From positions 248,001 through 312,000 of the forward strand of contig NZ_BMVG01000006.1 in the NCBI RefSeq assembly GCF_014650595.1: a stretch of DNA of 64,000 nucleotides, read 5' to 3'. The notes under the pieces are model-generated. The model was given only the letters and a program-made list of their open reading frames with translations. It was not told the origin of the DNA and made no database searches. Below are positions 37,369 to 45,870 of the stretch, one piece after another. Each line of letters opens with the position of its first letter. Positions within the stretch are counted from its first letter, which is position 1. A program made the translations under genes and the position numbers. This stretch comes from Streptomyces alanosinicus. Lineage in GTDB: Bacteria > Actinomycetota > Actinomycetes > Streptomycetales > Streptomycetaceae.

Positions 37369-37405
37369 CCCGGGGCCGGCCGACCATGCCGGCGGTACGG
37401 CGCGC

Positions 37406-37612
37406 TCAAGCCGCCGTATGTCGCAGCATGGATCGGATGATCATGGGGTGCACCACGCGGACCGGAAGGAAATACAGCCGCCCGAACAGGCTGTGCCGGT
37501 GCACCACGGTGGCGACCGAGAGCTGGAGTCCCTCACCGCTGCGGGCGACGTGCACACAGGCGCGGAAGCCGAGATGGCCGCTCCGTACGGGACCGTACTG
37601 TGCAGGCCGGTT
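37406..37612 (-). pseudogene. DUF2867-type protein, C-terminal remnant
   Basis: The minus strand reads GHLGFRACVHVARSGEGLQL, then SVATVVHRHSLFGRLYFLPV and RVVHPMIIRSMLRHTAA before a stop at 37406. This resembles the C-terminal end of DUF2867 proteins. The same frame is closed upstream by a stop codon at 37613-37615, inside the parS site, so only about 65 residues remain. The rest of the gene has been lost. Confidence 0.6.
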
Positions 37613-37623
37613 TCACGTGAAAC
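37610..37623. promoter_or_regulatory. parS: parS site (perfect), 35 kb from parAB
   Basis: Perfect GTTTCACGTGAAAC. ParB would load here too. It is adjacent to, and touches, the hairpin at 37624-37669 and forms the boundary of the DUF2867 remnant. Confidence 0.93.
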
Positions 37624-37669
37624 GGGCCGTGGGGCATGACGAGCATCAACTTGCCCTGCCCCACGGCCC
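37624..37669 (-). terminator. Perfect hairpin next to parS
   Basis: A 13-bp perfect stem, GGGCCGTGGGGCA / TGCCCCACGGCCC, with a 20-nt loop. It is about 100 nt beyond the stop of the leftward DUF5324 gene (37771), so it may terminate it. Confidence 0.65.
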
Positions 37670-37770
37670 GTTCGGCTGCCTGTGGTCTTTGACCTGTGGT
37701 CGTCAGGTGTCTCCAGCGGTCCCCGCGTGGACCGGATCCCCGCCTCGACCCGATCCCTGCTCGGACCGGA

Positions 37771-38466
37771 CTACTCGTCGTCGTTCGTTGCCTCGTCCTC
37801 GGCCTGCTTCGCCTGGACCTCGGGGTCCAGCAGCGAACCGCTGCCGTCCACCGAGCTGAGCCGGCCGCCCGACTCGGGCACCTCCGTCGCCGCGGGCGGC
37901 TCGACCAGCCAGTCGGGGTTGGCCTGCTTGTCCCACCACTTCCAGGCGGCGAAGGCACCACCGGCCAGCACCGTCAGCAACGCCAGTGCCTTCACGGCGC
38001 GGCCGGCCCGGCACCGGCGCTCATTTCTGTGGGCCAGCTTCTGGATCTCCTCCGCCGAGACCTGGCCACGCAGCGCGGCCAGGGCGGCGGCGCCCCGTGC
38101 GGCGGCCTCGTCACGGACCGGACCGGCCGCGGCCACCGCCTGCTCGATCCTCGGACGCGAGTACTCGGCGGCCTGCCGGGCCGCCTTGCGGGCACGGACG
38201 GCGGCCTCCTGCGCGGCCGCGTCCATCATCGGCGGCACATGCGTACGAGCCTGCTCCAGACGCGGGGCGAGCCGGGCGTCGTACTGCACGCGGGCCTGCT
38301 CGGCGGCCTGCGACACCACGGGCGCCAGCCGTACGCGTGCCTCCTGCGCATAGAGCGCGGCACGCTCCTTGGCCGTGTCGGCGTAGGGCGCCACCACTTC
38401 CGCGGCGTGCAGCACGCTGTCCTTCGCCGAGCCGGCCGCGGCGCGCACGCTGTCTTTGCGGGTCAC
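37771..38466 (-). CDS. DUF5324 family protein
   Basis: A 231-aa protein. The first 150 residues are helical, Ala/Arg/Glu-rich with repeated short heptad-like units (AQEARVRLAPVVSQAAEQAR), predicted coiled coil. A single membrane helix (AVKALALLTVLAGGAFAAWK) follows, and the sequence ends in an acidic tail (QAEDEATNDDE). The family is streptomycete-specific and of unknown function. It is divergent from the cyclophilin gene. Confidence 0.85.
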   Translation of the reverse strand: MTRKDSVRAAAGSAKDSVLHAAEVVAPYADTAKERAALYAQEARVRLAPVVSQAAEQARVQYDARLAPRLEQARTHVPPMMDAAAQEAAVRARKAARQAAEYSRPRIEQAVAAAGPVRDEAAARGAAALAALRGQVSAEEIQKLAHRNERRCRAGRAVKALALLTVLAGGAFAAWKWWDKQANPDWLVEPPAATEVPESGGRLSSVDGSGSLLDPEVQAKQAEDEATNDDE

Positions 38467-38748
38467 GGGTTCCTCCTCCTCGGTGGCGTACGGTATTTCG
38501 ACTTTCCACCCTTTTACGGATCATGCATCCCTGCCGTCCATACGGCATGCGAGGACGGGCATATGGGTGCCGATCGCTCCCTCGGCTTCGATTCCGGATG
38601 AATACCGGGCAACCCGAGCCTGCAGTCGACCCTGCCACGAATCCCCGCCGAGCGCTGCCCCACGAGCGGAACCGGTGGGCGCCGGGCGACGTACGGGTGC
38701 GACCGTGCGAGGATCGGGGAGTCACAGGAAGACAACGGAAGGCAGATC

Positions 38749-39282
38749 GTGGCCGAGCAGCTTTACGCCACCCTGAAGACCAACCACGGCGACATCGTGG
38801 TCCGGCTTTTCCCGAACCACGCGCCCGAGACGGTCAAGAACTTCGTCGAGCTGGCCCAGGGTCAGCGCGAGTGGACGAACCCCAGCACGGGTCAGAAGAC
38901 CACCGCGCCGCTCTACGACGGCACGGTCTTCCACCGCGTCATCAGCGGTTTCATGATCCAGGGCGGCGACCCGCTGGGCAACGGCACCGGCGGCCCCGGC
39001 TACCAGTTCAAGGACGAGTTCCACCCGGAGCTGTCCTTCAACAAGCCGTACCTGCTGGCCATGGCCAACGCCGGCCCGGGCACCAACGGCTCGCAGTTCT
39101 TCATCACCGTCTCCCCGACGACGTGGCTGACCCGCAAGCACACCATCTTCGGTGAGGTCACCGACGAGGCCAGCCAGAAGACGGTCGACACGATCGCCGG
39201 CGCGCAGACCAACCCGCGCAACGACCGTCCGGTCAAGGACGTGGTCATCGAGTCCGTCGTCATCGAGACGCGCGAGGGCTGA
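38749..39282 (+). CDS. Peptidyl-prolyl cis-trans isomerase, cyclophilin type
   Basis: A 177-aa cytosolic cyclophilin. The GTG start precedes MAEQLYATLKTNHGDIVVRL. The active-site segment FHRVISGFMIQGGDPLGNGTGGPGY and the NGSQFFITV signature are intact, so catalytic prolyl isomerisation is likely. No signal peptide is present. A terminator follows 50 nt later. Confidence 0.95.
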   Translation: MAEQLYATLKTNHGDIVVRLFPNHAPETVKNFVELAQGQREWTNPSTGQKTTAPLYDGTVFHRVISGFMIQGGDPLGNGTGGPGYQFKDEFHPELSFNKPYLLAMANAGPGTNGSQFFITVSPTTWLTRKHTIFGEVTDEASQKTVDTIAGAQTNPRNDRPVKDVVIESVVIETREG

Positions 39283-39334
39283 GCCCACCGCTCCCCGGAC
39301 CGAGTTCCCCGGACCGATCCCACGGGGAACCAAA

Positions 39335-39369
39335 CGCCCCGCTCGTCCGTACCAACGATGAGCGGGGCG
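39335..39369 (+). terminator. Cyclophilin gene terminator
   Basis: A 10-bp stem, CGCCCCGCTC / GAGCGGGGCG, with a 15-nt loop. No T-tract. Confidence 0.65.
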
Positions 39370-39409
39370 GGGTACTGCCGGGGCAGCCCACGACAAGCAA
39401 GGGGAACCG

Positions 39410-40300
39410 ATGGAAGAGGCCGCAGCAGCCGCACAGGACGCTCACCGCGTGCCCGTGTGCTACCGGCACCCGGACCGTGAGACCGGCGTGCGCTGCACCC
39501 GCTGTGAGCGCCCCATCTGCCCCGAGTGCATGGTCAGCGCCTCGGTCGGCTTCCAGTGCCCCGAGTGCGTACGCGGCGGCAGCGGCACAGGACACGCACC
39601 GACGGCGTCCCAGCCGCGCACCCTCGCCGGCGGCACGGTCATGGCCGACCCGCGGCTGCTCACCAAGGTGCTGATCGGCATCAACCTCGCCGTCTTCCTG
39701 GTGCAGCTCTCCGTGGGCGACAGCTTCACCAACCACTTCGAGCTGATCGGCCGGGCCCAGTACTCCCTGTTCGGCCCCGTCGAAGGCATCGCCGAGGGCC
39801 AGTACTACCGCCTGCTGACCGCGATGTTCCTGCACGGCGGCTACACCCACATCCTGTTCAACATGCTCAGCCTGTGGTGGATCGGCGGCCCCCTGGAAGC
39901 GGCCCTCGGCCGCGCCCGCTATCTCGCGCTGTACTTCGTCTCGGGACTGGCCGGCAGCGCGCTCACCTATCTCCTCGCCGAGCCCAACATGCCCTCGCTC
40001 GGCGCCTCCGGCGCGATCTTCGGCCTCTTCGGTGCGACCGGCGTGCTGATGCGCCGCCTCAACTACGACCTGCGCCCGCTGGTCGCCCTGCTGGCGATCA
40101 ACCTGATCATCACCTTCACCCCGGGCTTCAACATCGCCTGGCAGGCCCATATCGGTGGTCTCGTCGCCGGTGTCGCCGTGGGCTATGCGATGGTCCACGC
40201 TCCGCGCGAGCGCCGGACGCTCGTCCAGTACGGCGCCTGTGCGGTCGTACTCGCCGTCGTGGTGGTGCTGACGCTGGTCAGGACCGCTCAGCTCACCTGA
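39410..40300 (+). CDS. Rhomboid-family intramembrane serine protease
   Basis: A 296-aa integral membrane protein. An N-terminal zinc-binding B-box-like segment (CYRHPDRETGVRCTRCERPICPEC and QCPEC) is followed by six or more membrane helices. The rhomboid catalytic dyad is present: Ser200 in GASGA and His247 in AWQAHIGG. It should cleave substrates within the membrane. It lies 110 nt after the cyclophilin terminator and ends convergently near crgA. Confidence 0.93.
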   Translation: MEEAAAAAQDAHRVPVCYRHPDRETGVRCTRCERPICPECMVSASVGFQCPECVRGGSGTGHAPTASQPRTLAGGTVMADPRLLTKVLIGINLAVFLVQLSVGDSFTNHFELIGRAQYSLFGPVEGIAEGQYYRLLTAMFLHGGYTHILFNMLSLWWIGGPLEAALGRARYLALYFVSGLAGSALTYLLAEPNMPSLGASGAIFGLFGATGVLMRRLNYDLRPLVALLAINLIITFTPGFNIAWQAHIGGLVAGVAVGYAMVHAPRERRTLVQYGACAVVLAVVVVLTLVRTAQLT

Positions 40301-40321
40301 TCCACACCTGATACCGAACCG

Positions 40322-40521
40322 TTGTCCACAGCCTGTGGCGGATCTTGTGCATGCCGTGCGGGCACAGTTGTGCCCCCTGTCGCTCGGATGTGTTTCCGCA
40401 GGTCAGACAGGGGGCGAACTGGTGTATGGGGGCCGGTAGGTCAGTCACACCGGCGTCAACCCTCGATGAGTTATCCACAGATCGTCTTTCTTTTCCCCAT
40501 GTGGAAAACGGCTGTGGATAA
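40322..40521. promoter_or_regulatory. DnaA-box-like cluster between rhomboid gene and crgA
   Basis: Within 200 bp: TTGTCCACA (40322-40330), TTATCCACA (40471-40479) and an inverted copy TGTGGATAA (40513-40521). The last two are exact E. coli-type DnaA boxes, in inverted orientation. They lie in the gap after the convergent rhomboid gene and downstream of crgA. Confidence 0.6.
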
Positions 40522-40545
40522 CTGGGTGGATAGCCCTGGGCAGAG

Positions 40546-40800
40546 CTACTTCCACTGCGTGGAGACACCGAAGCCGGCGGCGATGAAACCGAAGCCGACC
40601 ACGATGTTCCAGTTGTCCAGGGCGTCGATGGGCAGCGAGCCATCGGTCACATAGAAGACGACGATCCAGGCCAGACCGATCACGAACATGGCCAGCATGA
40701 CCGGCGCGACCCAGGCACGGCTGTTCAGCTTGATCGTCTGTGTCTGCTTCGCCGTCGGCGGCGTGTAATCGGCCTTCTTGCGGATACGTGACTTCGGCAC
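40546..40800 (-). CDS. crgA: Cell division protein CrgA
   Basis: An 84-aa membrane protein that controls FtsZ ring formation and sporulation septation in Streptomyces. GTG start at 40800 (MPKSRIRKKADYTPP). Two membrane helices: VAPVMLAMFVIGLAWIVVFY (about residues 31-50) and NIVVGFGFIAAGFGVST, separated by a short loop. The C-terminus ends TQWK. It is divergent from the DUF881 gene. Confidence 0.95.
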   Translation of the reverse strand: MPKSRIRKKADYTPPTAKQTQTIKLNSRAWVAPVMLAMFVIGLAWIVVFYVTDGSLPIDALDNWNIVVGFGFIAAGFGVSTQWK

Positions 40801-40952
40801 GAGGGTCTCTCCTGTCGATGCGCTGCGTGGCCGCGCAGATAGCTGGGTCGGGCTCGGGGCAGCGTACAAGGGCGCAATATGACGACTCTGTGTGCTCCCC
40901 CGGGCGTCCGTTAGCGTAGTGCTTCCGTGGCGCCGAAGGAGATAAGGGTACG

Positions 40953-41741
40953 TTGAGCAATTCTGCCGACTCCCCCGGGACGCAATCAACGGCCTCCGGC
41001 TATAGCAGCCGGCCGCGTCTTCGCCCTGCGCGGATGCTCACGGCGGCCGTCTTCGCCCTCGCGGGGCTCATCTTCTTCACCAGCTTCAACACGGCCAAGG
41101 GCACCGACATCCGCCAGGACGGCTCCCTGCTGAAGCTGTCCGACCTGATCCAGCAGCGCAGCCGTAAGAACAAGGAGCTGGACGAGTCCAACGCGGCCGT
41201 GCGCGGGAGCCTGGAATCCCTCGCCGAGAGTGACGACGGCAGCACCAAGGCGCAGGACCGCAAGCTCAGCGGTCTGGAGCGGAGCACCGGCACCCAGCAG
41301 CTGACCGGGCACGGCATCACCGTCACCCTGAATGACGCCCCGCCCAACGCCACCGCCAAGCTCCCCGGCTATCCCGAGCCGCAGCCCGACTATCTGGTCA
41401 TCCACCAGCAGGACCTGCAGGCCGTGGTGAACGCGCTGTGGCAGGGCGGCGCCCAGGGCATCAAGGTCATGGACCAGCGGCTGATCTCCACCAGTGCGGT
41501 GCGCTGCGTCGGCAACACGCTGATCCTCCAGGGTCGGGTCTACTCGCCGCCGTACAAGATCACGGCGGTCGGGGACCCGGACAAGCTGCAGCAGGCGCTC
41601 GCGGCGAGCAAGGCGATCCAGACCTACATGGTGTACGTCAATGTCTATGGCCTCGGCTGGAAAGTCACCGACGACGGGACGGTGACTCTTCCCGGCTACT
41701 CGGGCACAGTGGATCTGCACTACGCGAAGCCCGTGCAGTAG
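40953..41741 (+). CDS. DUF881 family protein
   Basis: A 262-aa protein starting with TTG (MSNSADSPGTQSTASGYSSR). One N-terminal membrane helix (RMLTAAVFALAGLIFFTSFN). The extracytoplasmic part has a coiled-coil region (about 60-110) and the DUF881 domain with TGHGITVTLNDAP and YLVIHQQDLQAVVNALW. The family is commonly next to division and cell-wall genes. Downstream, sortase genes begin 32 nt later. Confidence 0.9.
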   Translation: MSNSADSPGTQSTASGYSSRPRLRPARMLTAAVFALAGLIFFTSFNTAKGTDIRQDGSLLKLSDLIQQRSRKNKELDESNAAVRGSLESLAESDDGSTKAQDRKLSGLERSTGTQQLTGHGITVTLNDAPPNATAKLPGYPEPQPDYLVIHQQDLQAVVNALWQGGAQGIKVMDQRLISTSAVRCVGNTLILQGRVYSPPYKITAVGDPDKLQQALAASKAIQTYMVYVNVYGLGWKVTDDGTVTLPGYSGTVDLHYAKPVQ

Positions 41742-41773
41742 CCATCCGTCAGCCGTCCGTCACGGAGGCGCCG

Positions 41774-42466
41774 GTGCGCGTGATCGTCCGGACCGTCAGC
41801 GAACTGTGCATCACCGTCGGCACCCTGATCGTGCTCTTTGTTGCCTATGTGCTGTTCTGGACGGGCGTGCGGGCCGACGGTGCCATGAACGACCAGATCG
41901 ATCAGCTGCACCGGCAGTGGTCGCGGGGGAGCATGCAGCCGGCGGCCGCCGCGGGCGAGCGGAAGCCGGGCGCCGAGACGAAACCGGCGCCGTACCGCTA
42001 CGGCAAGGCCTTCGCGATCATGTACATCCCGCGGCTTGGTTTCACGTGGAACAAGCCGGTCCTGGAGGGCACCGGACGGGATGTGCTGGAGAAGGGGCTC
42101 GCTCACTACGCGCGCACCGCGCGGCTCGGCGAGGAGGGGAACTTCGCGGTGGCCGGTCACCGGCGCACCTACGGCGATCCGTTCAAGGACTTCCCCGAGC
42201 TGCGCCCCGGGGATGCCGTCGTCCTCACGGACGGGACCACCTGGTTCACGTATCGGATCGACAAAGGGCCTTACAAAACCGTCCCCACGGACGTTGAGGT
42301 GATCGACCCTGTGCCACGTAAGTCCGGGTATACGCGTCCGGGCCGTTATCTGACGCTGACCACGTGCGATCCGGAATGGGGGCACAGTCACCGGCTGATC
42401 GTCTGGGCGCACCTGGACTCCACACAGTCTGTGGAGGCAGGCGAACCGGAAGCTCTGCGCCGCTAG
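41774..42466 (+). CDS. Class E-like sortase (first of three)
   Basis: A 230-aa transpeptidase that would anchor surface proteins. GTG start at 41774 with GGAGG 5 nt upstream. An N-terminal membrane helix (ELCITVGTLIVLFVAYVLFW) is followed by the catalytic domain. Catalytic Cys198 is in LTLTTCDPEW, His in VAGHRRTYG, and Arg in HRLIVW. The coding region also contains a one-mismatch parS (42039-42052). The most divergent of the three. Confidence 0.92.
   Translation: MRVIVRTVSELCITVGTLIVLFVAYVLFWTGVRADGAMNDQIDQLHRQWSRGSMQPAAAAGERKPGAETKPAPYRYGKAFAIMYIPRLGFTWNKPVLEGTGRDVLEKGLAHYARTARLGEEGNFAVAGHRRTYGDPFKDFPELRPGDAVVLTDGTTWFTYRIDKGPYKTVPTDVEVIDPVPRKSGYTRPGRYLTLTTCDPEWGHSHRLIVWAHLDSTQSVEAGEPEALRR
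42039..42052. promoter_or_regulatory. Near-parS site inside sortase gene
   Basis: GTTTCACGTGGAAC differs from the perfect parS at one base. Its occurrence in a coding region may be chance. Confidence 0.4.
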
Positions 42467-42518
42467 TCTGGTGCCGTACGGCGTGAGTCTGGTGCCGTGG
42501 GGAGACGGAAGGAACGGC

Positions 42519-42680
42519 ATGTACGGCTGGATCTGGCGGCATCTGCCCGGGAACGTATGGGTGAGGGCGCTCATCTCGCTTCTGCTGGTCCTGGCCGTGA
42601 TCTACGTCCTCTTCCAATACGTCTTCCCGTGGGCCGAACCGCTGCTGCCCTTCAACGATGTGACGGTGGACAACCAGTGA
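42519..42680 (+). CDS. Small membrane protein
   Basis: 53 aa with one membrane helix (VRALISLLLVLAVIYVLFQY). The ATG at 42519 is preceded by GGAAGGA. It ends DVTVDNQ and overlaps the pabA start by 4 nt, so it is probably translated in the same operon. No function is known. Confidence 0.75.
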   Translation: MYGWIWRHLPGNVWVRALISLLLVLAVIYVLFQYVFPWAEPLLPFNDVTVDNQ

Positions 42681-43315
42681 GTGCGCGCATTCTCGTCGTC
42701 GACAACTACGACAGCTTCGTCTTCAACCTGGTCCAGTACCTGTACCAGCTGGGTGCCGAGTGCGAGGTGCTGCGCAACGACGAGGTGTCGACGGCGCACG
42801 CCCAGGACGGCTTCGACGGAGTGCTGCTCTCGCCCGGCCCGGGGACGCCGGAGCAGGCGGGCGTGTGCGTGGACATGGTCCGCCACTGCGCCGCGACCGG
42901 CGTCCCGGTCTTCGGAGTCTGTCTGGGCATGCAGTCGATGCAGGTGGCGTACGGCGGTGTGGTGGACCGGGCGCCCGAGCTGCTGCACGGAAAGACCTCG
43001 CTGGTGGAGCACGAGGGCAAGGGCGTCTTCGCGGGCCTGCCCACCCCCTTCACGGCGACCCGGTATCACTCGCTGGCCGCCGAGCCGGCGACGGTGCCGG
43101 CCGAGCTGGAGGTGACCGCCCGCACCCACGACGGCATCATCATGGGCCTGCGCCACCGCGAACTCCCGGTCGAGGGTGTGCAGTTCCACCCGGAGTCGGT
43201 GCTGACCGAGCATGGTCATCTGATGCTGGCCAACTGGCTGGTGGAGTGCGGTGACCAGGGTGCCGTGGCGAGGTCGGCGGGGCTTGCCCCGGTGGTGGGC
43301 AGGGCCACGGCGTGA
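42677..43315 (+). CDS. pabA: Aminodeoxychorismate/anthranilate synthase glutamine amidotransferase subunit
   Basis: A 212-aa class I glutamine amidotransferase that supplies ammonia for p-aminobenzoate (folate) or anthranilate synthesis. Triad: Cys82 in VCLGMQS, His171 and Glu173 in FHPES. The N-terminus ILVVDNYDSFVFNLVQYL is the TrpG/PabA family signature. The GTG start overlaps the small membrane protein stop, and the stop overlaps the next sortase start. Its position between sortases is conserved in streptomycetes. PabA versus TrpG cannot be settled from the sequence alone. Confidence 0.9.
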   Translation: MSARILVVDNYDSFVFNLVQYLYQLGAECEVLRNDEVSTAHAQDGFDGVLLSPGPGTPEQAGVCVDMVRHCAATGVPVFGVCLGMQSMQVAYGGVVDRAPELLHGKTSLVEHEGKGVFAGLPTPFTATRYHSLAAEPATVPAELEVTARTHDGIIMGLRHRELPVEGVQFHPESVLTEHGHLMLANWLVECGDQGAVARSAGLAPVVGRATA

Positions 43316-44424
43316 CCGCGCTGCGCCCGGAGCGCAAGACCGATGCCTCGTACGGGGATCAGTCGTACGAGGCTTCCGGTGCGCTTGGGGACGGGGACGG
43401 GGACAGGTACGGCGAGGCGTACGGCGGCCCCTACGGTCCCTACGACTATGACGAGCGGCACGAGGAACCGTTCCGGCCCGCTCGGGACGACGAGACGATG
43501 GCGCTGCGGATTCCCGATGCGCCGCTCGGCCCGGAGAGCGAGCCTATACGCGCCTCTGCGGCCTCAGCTGCCTCCTCGGCCACTGGGCCCACGGTCGGCG
43601 GCCGTGCCGCCCGCAGAAAGGCCGCCAAGCGGCGCGGTGGCCGCCATGGCGGCGGCCGTGAGGCGACGACCGCCGAGACACCGCCGGAGGACGCGGGGTC
43701 CGGCCGGCCGCTGTCCCGGGTGGAGGCGCGGCGGCAGGCGCGGCTGCGCAAGGCGAGCCCGGCCGTCATCGCGAGCCGGGTGATCGGCGAGGCGTTCATC
43801 ACCACCGGCGTCCTGATGCTGCTGTTCGTCACCTACCAGCTGTGGTGGACCAACATCCGTGCCCAGGCGCAGGCGGGCAGCGAGACGCACCAGCTGCAGA
43901 ACGACTGGGCCAGCGGCAAGCGCAACCCGGGTGTCTTCGCCCCAGGGCAGGGCTTCGCCATCCTGCACATCCCCAAGCTGGATGTGGTCGCGCCGATCGC
44001 GGAGGGCGTCAGCACCGAGAAGGTGCTCAACAAGGGCATGGTCGGGCACTACGGCGAGGCCCCGCTGAAGACGGCGATGCCCGACGCGAAGACCGGAAAC
44101 TTCGGTCTCGCCGCGCACCGCAATACGCATGGCGAGCCCTTCCGGTACATCAACAAGCTCAAGCCCGGCGACGCGATCGTGGTCGAGGAGCAGGACACAT
44201 ATTTCGTGTACAAGGTGACCAGCACGCTGCCGATGACCTCGCCGGGCAACACGGGCGTGCTGTCGCCCGTTCCGCCGGGCTCGGGTTTCACCGAACCGGG
44301 CCGTTACATCACCCTCACCACCTGCACGCCGGAGTTCACCAGCAAGTACCGGTTGGTCGTCTGGGGCAAGATGGTCGAGGAACGCCCGCGCGCCAAGGGC
44401 AAGCCGGACGCGCTCATCGAGTAG
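43312..44424 (+). CDS. Class E sortase (second of three)
   Basis: A 370-aa sortase. Residues 1-150 are a Gly/Arg/Glu/Tyr-rich cytoplasmic extension with repeated (G/D)-rich stretches. A membrane helix follows (VIGEAFITTGVLMLLFVTYQ). The catalytic domain has His in AAHRNTHGEPF, Cys338 in LTTCTPEF, and Arg in YRLVVWG. Class E sortases recognise LAXTG in high-GC Gram-positives (for chaplins and other surface proteins). GTGA overlap with pabA. Confidence 0.92.
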   Translation: MTALRPERKTDASYGDQSYEASGALGDGDGDRYGEAYGGPYGPYDYDERHEEPFRPARDDETMALRIPDAPLGPESEPIRASAASAASSATGPTVGGRAARRKAAKRRGGRHGGGREATTAETPPEDAGSGRPLSRVEARRQARLRKASPAVIASRVIGEAFITTGVLMLLFVTYQLWWTNIRAQAQAGSETHQLQNDWASGKRNPGVFAPGQGFAILHIPKLDVVAPIAEGVSTEKVLNKGMVGHYGEAPLKTAMPDAKTGNFGLAAHRNTHGEPFRYINKLKPGDAIVVEEQDTYFVYKVTSTLPMTSPGNTGVLSPVPPGSGFTEPGRYITLTTCTPEFTSKYRLVVWGKMVEERPRAKGKPDALIE

Positions 44425-44453
44425 GGCTTCAGCGAGTAGGGGCAGAGAAAACT

Positions 44454-45209
44454 GTGGCAGCGACCGCCGACGACACCGCAGAACACACGGACGCGTCCGA
44501 CCCGAGTCCCGCCCCGGGCGGCCGTCGGCCCGGCCGGATCGCGAAGACGGTCAGCGTCTTCGGTGAACTCCTCATCACGGCGGGGGTGTTGCTCGCCCTG
44601 TTCGTCGTCTACTCGCTGTGGTGGACGAACGTGATAGCGGACCGCAAGGCGGACAAGCGTGCCGACAAGGTCCGCGACCACTGGGCGCAGACGACGGACT
44701 CCGGTCCGGGCGCGCTGGACACCAAGGACGGCATCGGCTTCCTGCATGTGCCGTCGATGAAGAACGGCGCGGTCCTGGTGGAGAAGGGCACGGGCACGGA
44801 CGTCCTCAACGACGGCGTGGCCGGCTACTACCTGGACCCGGCCAAGGCCACGCTTCCCACCACCGGCAAGGACGGCAACTTCACCCTTGCGGCCCACCGG
44901 GACGGGCACGGCGCGAAGTTCCACAACATCGACAAGGTGAGGACGGGCGACCCGATCGTCTTCGAGACGCGGGACAACTGGTACGTCTACAAGGTCTACT
45001 CGATCCTTCCGGAGACCTCGAAGTACAACGTCAAGGTCCTCTCGGCGGTCCCGAAAGAATCCGGCAAGACCAAGCCGGGCCACTACATCACCCTGACGAC
45101 CTGCACTCCCGTATACACCTCGGAGTACCGCTACGTGGTCTGGGGCGAACTGGTCCGCGTCCAGAAGGTCGACAGCAAGCGGACGCCTCCGGCGGAGCTG
45201 CAGAGCTAG
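44454..45209 (+). CDS. Class E sortase (third of three)
   Basis: A 251-aa sortase starting with GTG 44454. Membrane helix ELLITAGVLLALFVVYSLWW (about residues 39-58). His in LAAHRDGHGAKF, catalytic Cys217 in LTTCTPVY, and Arg in YRYVVWG. It lies 29 nt after the second sortase. The 3' end and terminator are repeated, degenerate, at 45871-46083. Confidence 0.92.
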   Translation: MAATADDTAEHTDASDPSPAPGGRRPGRIAKTVSVFGELLITAGVLLALFVVYSLWWTNVIADRKADKRADKVRDHWAQTTDSGPGALDTKDGIGFLHVPSMKNGAVLVEKGTGTDVLNDGVAGYYLDPAKATLPTTGKDGNFTLAAHRDGHGAKFHNIDKVRTGDPIVFETRDNWYVYKVYSILPETSKYNVKVLSAVPKESGKTKPGHYITLTTCTPVYTSEYRYVVWGELVRVQKVDSKRTPPAELQS

Positions 45210-45219
45210 GATCCCGAAA

Positions 45220-45254
45220 GCCCGAAGCCTCAACCATCACTTGCGGCTTCGGGC
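45220..45254 (+). terminator. Terminator of the third sortase gene
   Basis: A 10-bp stem, GCCCGAAGCC / GGCTTCGGGC, with a 15-nt loop. A diverged copy occurs at 46041-46083. Confidence 0.7.
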
Positions 45255-45790
45255 CCGTGGCACAGTGGCGTGACCGCTACTCCAAAATGACCAATGCGGT
45301 CCCAGAACTCCACTTCTCCAGCCTGCTGGACGCCGGTGCGGAGCGCGATGAGTTCCCGCCGGTGCTCGCCCGACGTTTCGATCAGGGTGTTGAACATTGG
45401 TACGACCGTCTTGTCGAGGATGTGGGTGATGCGGGGAGAAGAAGGCAGGGATGGGATGTAAGACCGAATCCCACTGAGTTACTTGAAGTCACTCAGTTCT
45501 GCGCCTGTCAGGACCCGGTAGCCGTTCGTCTCCAGCTCGGTTCGGTGGTCATGCACGAGTGCTCGGATAGCCTGCTCAGCGACGCTGAAGTATGCCGCCA
45601 CCATCGCCGTCGTCACGTGCATCCCGTCCGGCAGCAGTGACAGCGCCTTGACTCTGCCGAGCATGTCCGTGCGATCTAGCACGTTGTTGCGCAGGGCCTG
45701 GATTTCCGCAGCACTGTTTCGTCGATCACGTTCTGCCCCCTCCCACTCGCCTCGTGGCCATACGACCGGGGCAGAGACTCCATCTCTCAC
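45255..45790 (-). pseudogene. Broken gene of an actinobacterial family of unknown function
   Basis: The minus-strand ORF at 45479-45790 reads LLPDGMHVTTAMVAAYFSVA and continues to NGYRVLTGAELSDFK before a stop. Further along the same strand a frame reads THILDKTVVPMFNTLIETSG, then EHRRELIALRTGVQ (about 45310-45425). I recall both segments as the N- and C-terminal parts of one widespread Streptomyces protein, with the middle lost. The gene is thus a deletion product. Function is unknown. Only the two recognised segments are described here. Confidence 0.6.
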
Positions 45791-45870
45791 CTCACCTGAT
45801 CAACGAGTAGCAGCGTATGAAAGACGCGATCGGCGAAGGAACTGCTGTGCGATCGCAAGGTGTAGGAAAA

